From positions 1 through 43,963 of the forward strand of contig CAZART010000034.1 of the NCBI GenBank assembly GCA_964487555.1: a DNA stretch of 43,963 nucleotides. Reading direction: 5' to 3'. Each line of letters starts with the position of its first letter. The stretch's first letter is position 1. The notes under the pieces are model-generated. The model searched no databases. It was not told the DNA's origin and saw only the letters and a program-made list of their open reading frames with translations. Source of the DNA: CAZART01 sp964487555. Its GTDB lineage: Bacteria; Bacteroidota; Rhodothermia; Rhodothermales; VXPQ01. This document shows positions 34,580 through 41,621 of this stretch, piece by piece. The position numbers and the translations under genes were made by a program.

Positions 34580-35161
34580 ATGCTTACCCGTCGCGAAGCC
34601 CTCAAAATCGCCGCCCTGGCCCCGCTTGCCGCGGGGTTTGCGTTTTCCCTATCCGACGTGCGGAAGGCGCGGGATCGCGTGGATCAGACGGCCGCATTCA
34701 AGGCCGACTTCTTCACGGAGCATGAGCTCGAGACCGTGCGCGTGCTCGTAGACCTTATCATTCCCGCAGACGAGCGCTCCGGCAGCGCCACTGACGCGAA
34801 GGTGCCCGAGTTCATGGACTTCATGATGATCGACCGGCCCGAGATGCAGACGCCCATGCGCGGCGGGCTCGCCTGGCTCGACTACGAGATGACCGAGCGC
34901 CACGGCACCACCTTCGCCGAGGCGTCGGACGAACAGCGGCGGGCGCTGCTCGACGTGATCGCGTGGCCGGAGCAGGCTCCTCCGGAGATGTCGCACGGCG
35001 TCGCCTTCTTCAACAGCTTCCGCGACCTCACCGCATCAGGCTTCTGGTCCACACGCATGGGCATCGACGACCTGCAGTACACGGGCAACGTCTTCGTGCC
35101 CGAGTGGACCGGCTGCACCCCTGAAGCTCTCGAGCAGCTCGGCGTCAGCTACGATGACTGA
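34580..35161 (+). CDS. Small subunit, gluconate 2-dehydrogenase subunit 3 family
   Basis: A 193-residue protein of the gluconate 2-dehydrogenase subunit 3 family. The N-terminus is a twin-arginine signal (LTRREALKIAALAPLAAGFAFS). The family region begins at FFTEHELETVRVLVDLIIPADERSGSATDAKVPEFMDFM and includes ALLDVIAWPE and FFNSFRDLTASGFWSTRMGIDDLQYTGN. In related FAD dehydrogenases this subunit carries the catalytic subunit through the Tat pathway. It follows the GMC gene by 66 bp on the same strand, forming a pair; no cytochrome subunit gene follows, so the electron acceptor is encoded elsewhere or differs. The ATG at 34580 is preferred over a TTG at 34574. Confidence 0.92.
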   Translation: MLTRREALKIAALAPLAAGFAFSLSDVRKARDRVDQTAAFKADFFTEHELETVRVLVDLIIPADERSGSATDAKVPEFMDFMMIDRPEMQTPMRGGLAWLDYEMTERHGTTFAEASDEQRRALLDVIAWPEQAPPEMSHGVAFFNSFRDLTASGFWSTRMGIDDLQYTGNVFVPEWTGCTPEALEQLGVSYDD

Positions 35162-35270
35162 GCGATGAAGATCAGATCGGTTTAGCGCCATCGACGGCGA
35201 CCCGATGAAGGTCAGCTCCGGTTTAGCGACACAATGGACCGACGAAGTTCGGCTCGGTTCAACGGCAGGA
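35145..35270. repeat. Degenerate copies of the small-subunit gene end
   Basis: The gene end reads GTCAGCTACGATGACTGAGC (35144 on). Related blocks follow at about 35171 (ATCAGATCGGTTTAGCG), 35211 (GTCAGCTCCGGTTTAGCG) and 35248 (TTCGGCTCGGTTCAACG), each preceded by GATGAAG or GACGAAG. Steps are 27, 40 and 37 bp, so the copies have diverged by indels. Confidence 0.65.
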
Positions 35271-35656
35271 CGGTGATCGGCCTTGCTCATCTCGGTGGAA
35301 TGTAGTCGACCTGCAGCCACTAATCATCCGAGCAGACGACCACTCCCCCGATTCTCGCTCGAAAGACCTCGACTGAATCGGCATGACGCTGCATGGCGGC
35401 GGTGTAGCACCACTCGAAACCGCCTCGCTGATGCTCATCAAAACGGTGCAGGTGCACCGTTGTCCTCACATCCCTTGCGCCCGTAATTATCACACAGGGC
35501 TGCCCAGCCGCCGCCCCGCGAGCGTTTTCACGACCGACGAACTGGTATGCACCCTCGCATCCGGAACGCTTTCGCTCGCAGTGAATGCAGAGTCGCGGCG
35601 ACGAGTCTTGCAGGCGCCCTCAAGACAGGATATCTATCGCATTGAGGGAGGATCCG
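35271..35656. other. Intergenic region upstream of the delta-60 gene
   Basis: About 390 bp without a supported gene. It holds the palindromic element at 35437-35473 and, at its end, AGGGAGGATCCG, the ribosome binding site of the next gene. An open frame from 35383 runs out of frame into that gene and has no family likeness. Confidence 0.6.
35437..35473. repeat. Palindromic element, copy A
   Basis: A perfect palindrome ACGGTGCAGGTGCACCGT (35443-35460; 8-bp arms, 2-bp centre) lies inside a 37-bp block that starts CATCAAAA and ends GTTGTCCTCACATC. A near-identical block is found at 38469-38506. Copy A is about 200 bp upstream of the delta-60 T9SS gene. It could be an operator, a small mobile or REP-like repeat, or an end of a lost element. 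Confidence 0.65.
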
Positions 35657-37366
35657 ATGCTAATCCGACAAGCCACCGCGGCAACCGCGGCCATTACACT
35701 TTTTACCGCCGGATGCGGCGAAACGCGACATGGCGCCAATCATCGAGCTTCCTTGATAAATTCGAGCCTCGCGCAGTTGGACGCGACTACACGTCGCCTT
35801 TTGATCGCATTTCTCATCGGTGGACTTGCAGCGAGCCCGGCCGCGCTCGGGCAGCATCTCGGGCAGTCAACGACGACGGTATCCACCCGAGGAGAACTCT
35901 CCTCGAGCGCCGCGCCCGGCGACCTCGACGCAGCCTTCGGCACGGGCGGGTATCTCACGACCGACTTTTCCTTCGATGCCGTGGTGGATGCCGGCGCCGC
36001 GTTGGATGCTGATGGACGGATCCTCGTGCGTGCGACCGTTTCGAGCGACGACTTGGCAGGGGTTATCCTCGCCCGGTATCAGGCCGACGGTGCGATCGAT
36101 CCGACGTTTGGGACGGACGGAACCGTGTTCGATGAGACCTTCAGCCTCGGCGGGGCACTGCAGAGCAACGGGAACATCATCGTGGCTGCCTGTTGCGTAG
36201 ATGCTCCGGCCGTAGGCCGATACCTTCCCGACGGCGAATTCGATACCTCGTTTGGTACAAACGGAAAGACGGTCATTGATTTCGAGGAATCGTTTTTCGG
36301 AGTCAGGGCCCGTGCTCAGCGCGACGATAGGATCCTCGTTCTGGCCTGGACGGGCGAGAACCGCCCAACGGGCCTCGAGATCGCCCGCCTGAACGCCGAC
36401 GGGTCTTCTGACACCAGCTTCGGTACGGACGGACTCGTGAAGGTCGATTTCGGCGGTTCGACCTTTGGCGTGGATCTGCTCGAGCTACCGGACGGAAAGA
36501 TTCTCGTCATCGGCCGGCGGCCGAGTGTTGACGGTTTCGTACGATTGAATCCGGACGGCACCCCGGACGCATCATTTGGTGCGGACGGGCTCGTTGAGGT
36601 CGAGATGCCGTTCGCGCCATCTGCCGCAACGCTGCAGGCCGACGGCGAGATAATCGTTGCAGGCGTTTCCAACGATGTCGACAACGTCGCATTGGAATTC
36701 GTGGTCGCTCGATACAGGTCGGACGGAAGGCTGGACGAGGCATTTGGCACGGACGGGATCGTTCGCACGCCAACTCCCGATAATTTTGGCCACGTCTTCG
36801 ATCTGACAGTCCAGGACGACGGCAAGATCGTGCTGGGCGGTTTCGCCACGTTTTCCGACCTTGCCTACCGTGATGTAGCACTCGTACGATATCATCCGGA
36901 CGGCAGCCTCGACGTCGAATTCGGTGACGACGGGGTATGGACGTGGGACATAGCAGGCAACGACGATGCAGCCCGTGAGTTGATCATGGATCCACAAGAT
37001 CACCTTATCGTTGCGGGCACCGCGGGAACGGACTTCTTCCTCTCCCGGCATATCATGGGAGCCGGCTCGGACACGGATGCGGAGCGAAACGAGGCGCCCG
37101 ACTCACGTGTCGTTCTCCATCAGAACTTCCCGAACCCGGTCTCCGCCTCCACCGCCATCGAGTTTGAACTTCCGGCACCTGCGGCGACGGCGCTGGTCGT
37201 GTATGACGTTCTCGGCCGCGAGGTGGTCACCCTGGTCTCCAGGCATCTTCCTGCGGGACGACATGCCATTTCGTGGCATCCGAACGGAGCTGCGGCTGGA
37301 GTCTATACGTATCGTCTGCGTACCGAGGATGTCGTGACAACACGGCAGATGCTGGCAGTGCCGTAG
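35657..37366 (+). CDS. Delta-60-repeat protein with T9SS sorting domain
   Basis: A 569-residue exported protein. Seven copies of the delta-60 repeat are seen, each with an FGTDG-type turn (AAFGTGGYL, PTFGTDGTV, TSFGTNGKT, TSFGTDGLV, ASFGADGLV, EAFGTDGIV, VEFGDDGVW), giving a propeller-like array. The C-terminus has a type IX secretion sorting domain: LHQNFPNPVSASTAIEFELP, VVYDVLGREV, VTLVSRHLPAGRH, then a final GVYTYRLRTEDVVTTRQMLAV. The ATG at 35657 has GGAGG at a good distance. Odd: two signal-like stretches follow each other, first AATAAITLFTAGC with a lipobox, then RRLLIAFLIGGLAASPAALGQ. Either a lipoprotein start was fused to a T9SS protein, or translation starts later. It heads the accessory region; ligand unknown. 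Confidence 0.88.
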   Translation: MLIRQATAATAAITLFTAGCGETRHGANHRASLINSSLAQLDATTRRLLIAFLIGGLAASPAALGQHLGQSTTTVSTRGELSSSAAPGDLDAAFGTGGYLTTDFSFDAVVDAGAALDADGRILVRATVSSDDLAGVILARYQADGAIDPTFGTDGTVFDETFSLGGALQSNGNIIVAACCVDAPAVGRYLPDGEFDTSFGTNGKTVIDFEESFFGVRARAQRDDRILVLAWTGENRPTGLEIARLNADGSSDTSFGTDGLVKVDFGGSTFGVDLLELPDGKILVIGRRPSVDGFVRLNPDGTPDASFGADGLVEVEMPFAPSAATLQADGEIIVAGVSNDVDNVALEFVVARYRSDGRLDEAFGTDGIVRTPTPDNFGHVFDLTVQDDGKIVLGGFATFSDLAYRDVALVRYHPDGSLDVEFGDDGVWTWDIAGNDDAARELIMDPQDHLIVAGTAGTDFFLSRHIMGAGSDTDAERNEAPDSRVVLHQNFPNPVSASTAIEFELPAPAATALVVYDVLGREVVTLVSRHLPAGRHAISWHPNGAAAGVYTYRLRTEDVVTTRQMLAVP

Positions 37367-37457
37367 CGCTGATCCGGCGACGTGGTTCGACGCAGAGCAC
37401 TCGAGACTCTATACAACACTTTAGACTACGGGACGCACACGGATATTTTCAAAGTTC

Positions 37458-38195
37458 ATGTTCATTATGATGCTTCATCCCAAACACGCGCTATCCGTGC
37501 TTGCGGCGGCCGCCTTTTTCGTAACCGCTTGCGGCGACAACCCAACGGAAGCCGACAACGGAAAGGAAACGGTCACCTGTCCAGAGTCTGAAACGCCGGA
37601 TCCGGTCACAGATCCAGACTCTGAAACGCGGGATACACGCTTGAGTGATTTACCCTTGTTGAGCTTCAACCGGGAGCTTCGGACGACCGACATTGACGGC
37701 AACTGCACGGACGACCTCATCCTTGCGGACAAGCAGGAGGTATCCCCCGTAGACATTAGCGGGTCGGCCAGCCAAGGGAACCTGCGGATTGCGATCGAAG
37801 ATACCTTTACGTTGTCGATTACGGATGTCGCGCAGATTGATCCAGTCGTAGTCGTCGGCACGGAATGTGCTGACGAACACCTCGCGGTCCTTCGGGACTC
37901 GGGGGTGTTGGACACACCGCTCACTGGCGACCTTCTTCTTGAACTCGACCAGCACGACGCAAGTCTGCGGATACGTCTCACCGACGTAGACGTAGACGGT
38001 GAGAAGTGGTTCGTCACCGTGTTCCGGACGGTGAATCAGCCACCCTCGGTCATCGAACAAACGACGGGGGAACGGATCTCGGTTCGTCAAAGGAACGCAA
38101 AGATCGTGTTTCCGGTCGAGCACCCGGAGGATCCGAATAACACCGATATTGGGTGCAGGGTCAACCTACATTTCGTAATCGAGGGTCTCGATTGA
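37458..38195 (+). CDS. Lipoprotein of unknown function
   Basis: I do not recognise this 245-residue protein. It has a lipoprotein signal (HALSVLAAAAFFVTAC, lipobox VTAC, cysteine about 25), a short acidic, proline-rich spacer with a small repeat (PESETPDPVTDPDSETRD), and a soluble domain with several cysteines. No transmembrane segment follows the signal, so it should be anchored to the cell envelope. Three in-frame ATGs lie within 13 bases (37458, 37467, 37470); the first is used. It follows the delta-60 gene by 91 bp and may share its transcript. Confidence 0.7.
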   Translation: MFIMMLHPKHALSVLAAAAFFVTACGDNPTEADNGKETVTCPESETPDPVTDPDSETRDTRLSDLPLLSFNRELRTTDIDGNCTDDLILADKQEVSPVDISGSASQGNLRIAIEDTFTLSITDVAQIDPVVVVGTECADEHLAVLRDSGVLDTPLTGDLLLELDQHDASLRIRLTDVDVDGEKWFVTVFRTVNQPPSVIEQTTGERISVRQRNAKIVFPVEHPEDPNNTDIGCRVNLHFVIEGLD

Positions 38196-38213
38196 GCGAC
38201 CGAACGCTCGAGC

Positions 38214-38531
38214 GTGGCAACGCAAGACGCCGTCACGTCCGCCGCGCAGACGATCGTCCCGGGTCGCATCGTAGACGGCCAAGACGCCCCCGTTGCCTAC
38301 GCGAACGTACAGCTGCTGAACACTGCCGACTCGACGGTGTCCTATGGCACCGTCGCCGACGAACGGGGCCGATTCGCCGTTCAGGACGACCGTCGCGGTT
38401 GCTTCCTCATCTTCGTCTTCGATTACGAGCAGTCGTTCGACGGCAAGTGGGGCGGCGACTCTCCTTGCATCAAAAACGGTGCACATGCACTGTTGTCTTC
38501 ACATCGCCAGAGCCGGATGTTCACATTGTGA
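38214..38531 (+). pseudogene. Fragment of a carboxypeptidase-regulatory-like / TonB receptor N-terminus
   Basis: The frame begins at a GTG and reads IVPGRIVDGQDAPVAYANVQLLNTADSTVSYGTVADERGRFAVQD, which is the start of the CarboxypepD_reg-like beta-sandwich that opens many Bacteroidota outer-membrane barrel proteins. After about 55 residues the likeness stops, with no signal peptide in front and no plug or barrel behind. The palindromic element (copy B) sits near its 3' end. It is best seen as the remnant of a lost receptor gene. The rest of the gap to 38636 shows nothing recognisable. Confidence 0.6.
38469..38506. repeat. Palindromic element, copy B
   Basis: CATCAAAAACGGTGCACATG (38469 on) continuing with CACTGTTGTCTTCACATC matches copy A at 35437-35473 with one extra A and about four substitutions. 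The centre, ACGGTGCACATGCACTGT (38476-38493), keeps the palindrome with one mismatch. It is about 140 bp upstream of the Asp-box T9SS gene. Confidence 0.65.
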
Positions 38532-38636
38532 TGGTCTGGCCAGTGATCCCAGGGCACCGTCCGTGACCGACTCATGGCATCCTAGCGATGCCTGATGAAC
38601 ATAGCCATGCTTTGACGATCGAGAAGATAATCCACA

Positions 38637-41108
38637 ATGTCGGAAGCTATGAAAAGGGCAGGAGTTGCAGGTGCTGTTTTAGGCGTCGTGACGTTCTTAG
38701 TCATCTTCTATGGGACCAACAATGATCTCGGAAAAACGATGATTGGGTCGCAGCGGATCTCGATTGGCGATGTTGGTCCGAGTGATACCCAACCGACGCG
38801 TGTAGATCCAAAGTTCAGCGAGACCGCCCATCTAAAGAATCCGCATCGCAGGAGACCGCTCCTTACTTCAGTAGCAGTTTCTGCTGAGGATCTCCCAAAG
38901 GCCTCTACGTATGCCAATCAGTGGAAACGCGTCGGCCCAATCAATTACGGCGGGAAGGCCATGGATGCGGTCATAGATCCACGCAGTCCTAACACCGTCT
39001 ATGTCGCATATGTCGGCGGCGGCATCTGGAAGACGACCGATGGAGGAAACTCCTGGGATCAGCTCAACAATATCACTCGCAATAACCAGTTCGCTTGTCT
39101 TGAAATCTGGGAGAGTGACTCCAATGTGATTTTTGCCGGCCTGGGCACACCCGGGGAAGTGGTGAACGTGGACGTGGGTATCTTGAAATCTACGGATGGG
39201 GGACGCACCTGGGAGAAAATTGGCCCCGACTTTTCGGAGGTAATGGGAGTCTATCGGATCGAGAGCCATCCCGACGACGCAAATATCACCTACGCCGCTA
39301 CAGGTACGGGCGTCCACAAGACGCTCAACGGAGGGAAGACCTGGACGAAAGTCCTTGCCTATCAGGGTTCGAATTGGTGGAACGATTTGCCGGATATGGT
39401 CATGCATCCGGACGATCCGAATATTCTTTACGTAGCTCAGAGGAATATCGGCATTCGGGTCACGAGAGACGGTGGCGCAACCTGGAAAAATGCCTCCGCC
39501 GGGATCATCGACAACGACGCCGCAATCGTTATCGCAGTGTCCCGGTCCAATCCGGACCGGATGTACGCTGAACGCGACGTCGATGGCGAAATGGTCGTCT
39601 ACCGCTCGGACGATGCCGGCATGTCATGGACGGCGACAGCGACCCTGCGCGAATATCATCAGGGACGCTATGATCTGGCCATCTCTGTCGATCCGACGAA
39701 TCCCGATCGCGTAACCATCGCGAACGTCTTTCTGTACGAGTCGAGCGATGGCGGCCATTCATTCCAGATTGTTACGCACGGAGCCCCACACGTCGATCAC
39801 CTCAAGATTGCCTTCACTCCGTCCGCGACCGGTGCCGTCTATTCGGCAAACGATGGCGGACTCTGGAAGAGTACAGACCGGAATAGCGGGGTGGCGATCT
39901 GGGAGCCGGCCGACAGGGGGGTGTCCACGAATCTGACCTATTCTATAGGCCTCGATCCGAATACAGAGCGAATCTACGCTTCTGCCGGCGACTATATAGG
40001 TGCTTTCGTGTATACCGGCAGCGAAAACTGGACGCACCTCCCCGGCTGGGGCACCGAATGGGAGTACTACTATGTCGACCCCTTCGACTCTAGAGTGGTC
40101 TACTACGGTCAGAGAGGTGTCCACCACCGTATGGATGTGGGTGAGGACGGTATCTCGCCAAGCAATCGAGCGAACATTGATCCGGATCCAGCTGGGCCAC
40201 ACGGGTACTGGCGGCCGATAAGATTCGATCCGGTTGCTGAAGGCACGATGTACGTGTCGACGAACAGGATTTACAAGTCGGAAGATCGAGGAGATACCTG
40301 GCGCGCGATCAGTTCGGTTCTCCCGTCAAACTCCGACTGGGCCATCGGCGACTTCGCCATCGCGCCCAGCGATCCGAACGTCATCTACGCGATCTCATGG
40401 AACGAAGATCGGATCTACAAAACGACTGACGGTGGAGAGACGTGGACGACGGTAACGTCGGCACCTGTATATGCCTATGCGGTCGCCGTCTCCCCGATTG
40501 ATCCCGAGGTGTTCTACGTCGTCCATCCCTGGGGCATCCATAGACTATCGGAGGGTGGCGCCGTCTCGCGGAAAATCAGCGCCAATCTCGGCGAGATTAA
40601 GATTCGCAAGATAGTCGTAGATCCTGCGAAGCCCGAACGTCTCTTCGTCGGCACACCTCACGGCGTATTCGTATCGGAGAATGATGCCGGCCGATGGGAG
40701 GCGCTCGGCAACGGTCTGCCGCGAATTCCAGTTTGGGATCTCCAGCTTCGCAGCGACGGCCTCTACGTGGCCGCGACTCAAGGCGTCTGGCGATACGATC
40801 TCCGCACCGGCACGACGATAGCGCAATCCGGCGATGAGGTCCCCGAAGGGTTTGCGCTTCATCAGAACTATCCGAACCCCTTCAATCCGCAGACGACGAT
40901 CTCTTTCGAGACGCCTGAACCTGCGCACGTCTCCCTGCGAATCTTCGATCTGCAGGGCCGGGCGATCGCCACGCTGGTGGATGAGCATCTAGCGAGCGGC
41001 CAATATGAATATGCATGGGACGCCACGGGCCATGCGAGCGGCGTCTTCATGTACGATCTGCGAACCGGTGATTTTCGAGCGAGCAAGAAGATGCTGCTGC
41101 AAAAATAG
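38637..41108 (+). CDS. Asp-box (BNR/sialidase-like) propeller protein with T9SS sorting domain
   Basis: An 823-residue exported protein of the VPS10/BNR propeller type. After an N-terminal hydrophobic segment (AGVAGAVLGVVTFLVIFYG, about 8-26) come at least eight Asp-box motifs of the form S/T-x-D-G-G-x-x-W: TTDGGNSWD, STDGGRTWE, TLNGGKTWT, TRDGGATWK, SDDAGMSWT, SSDGGHSFQ, SEDRGDTWR, TTDGGETWT. The repeats also carry HPDDPNILYVA-type strands. The C-terminus is a type IX sorting domain (LHQNYPNPFNPQTTISFE, LRIFDLQGRAIATLVDE, GVFMYDLRTGDF). No catalytic tyrosine-glutamate pair of a sialidase is obvious, so a binding or structural role is as likely as hydrolysis. ATG 38637 is used; ATG 38649 is also possible. 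Palindrome copy B lies upstream. Confidence 0.9.
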   Translation: MSEAMKRAGVAGAVLGVVTFLVIFYGTNNDLGKTMIGSQRISIGDVGPSDTQPTRVDPKFSETAHLKNPHRRRPLLTSVAVSAEDLPKASTYANQWKRVGPINYGGKAMDAVIDPRSPNTVYVAYVGGGIWKTTDGGNSWDQLNNITRNNQFACLEIWESDSNVIFAGLGTPGEVVNVDVGILKSTDGGRTWEKIGPDFSEVMGVYRIESHPDDANITYAATGTGVHKTLNGGKTWTKVLAYQGSNWWNDLPDMVMHPDDPNILYVAQRNIGIRVTRDGGATWKNASAGIIDNDAAIVIAVSRSNPDRMYAERDVDGEMVVYRSDDAGMSWTATATLREYHQGRYDLAISVDPTNPDRVTIANVFLYESSDGGHSFQIVTHGAPHVDHLKIAFTPSATGAVYSANDGGLWKSTDRNSGVAIWEPADRGVSTNLTYSIGLDPNTERIYASAGDYIGAFVYTGSENWTHLPGWGTEWEYYYVDPFDSRVVYYGQRGVHHRMDVGEDGISPSNRANIDPDPAGPHGYWRPIRFDPVAEGTMYVSTNRIYKSEDRGDTWRAISSVLPSNSDWAIGDFAIAPSDPNVIYAISWNEDRIYKTTDGGETWTTVTSAPVYAYAVAVSPIDPEVFYVVHPWGIHRLSEGGAVSRKISANLGEIKIRKIVVDPAKPERLFVGTPHGVFVSENDAGRWEALGNGLPRIPVWDLQLRSDGLYVAATQGVWRYDLRTGTTIAQSGDEVPEGFALHQNYPNPFNPQTTISFETPEPAHVSLRIFDLQGRAIATLVDEHLASGQYEYAWDATGHASGVFMYDLRTGDFRASKKMLLQK

Positions 41109-41146
41109 GCTGCACAGCGAACGTGGAATCTGGAACACCGCAAACG

Positions 41147-41320
41147 AGACGCCGGACGCAACGTTTGGTCATGGACTGGACCATTACGACCGACATTTCC
41201 GGTGATTGAGATTCCGCGTTCGACCTGGTCCTTCAGGACGATGGAAATCCTAGTCGCCGGTTTTACCGGATCGCCAGTTGTCCACAAGATCCGGACGGTA
41301 GAAACGTTGCGCTCGACCAG
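41147..41320 (+). pseudogene. Decayed delta-60 repeat
   Basis: In three shifting frames the sequence reads ETPDATFGHGLD, then TTDISGD-stop-DSAFDLVLQDDG, then EILVAGFTGSPVV. This matches the layout of the delta-60 repeats of the gene at 35657-37366 (TPDASFGADGL and ADGEIIVAGV), but with two frameshifts and a stop. It is a remnant of a second delta-60 gene. Confidence 0.75.
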
Positions 41321-41460
41321 AACCTGAACCCCGATGGCTACGAGGTCGCGCTCGACGGCGGCGAGCGGCGGCCGGTCGACGTCAACCACACCGTGACTTT
41401 TTCGGAGGTGGCGGCCGCTCGCATACGCTGGAGGTGAGCAGCTTTGCCGGTAATTGCCTT
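41309..41460 (+). pseudogene. Decayed Ig-like 'DPDGY' domain remnant
   Basis: One frame reads RNVALDQNLNPDGYEVALDGGERRPVDVNHTVTFSEVAA, and a frame shifted by one continues RSHTLEVSSFAGNC. Together they match the 'LDPDGY..LDGG..V.....VTFS.LAAGSHTLEL.....NC' pattern of small repeated extracellular domains in this group. The frameshift within the AAGSHT block shows it is broken. The rest of the 513-bp gap 41109-41621 shows no other feature. Confidence 0.65.
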
Positions 41461-41621
41461 CCGGTGCTCGCCGCGCCAAGCGCAGCGGCGCGGCTCGACC
41501 TGTCCTATCAAGTTGCGATTTTTCCAGAGTTTAGGTATGGTGAGTGATATCGGAGACGTCCCACTTTCGTGCGAGCTGAGGCCTCGTCTCTGTCTGCCCA
41601 ACGTCTCTTCCATCCGGCCGG

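Noticed and set aside
35383..36012. 209-codon plus-strand frame overlapping the delta-60 gene start
   Set aside because: It runs in the wrong frame through the real gene, and its sequence is arginine-rich and unlike any domain.
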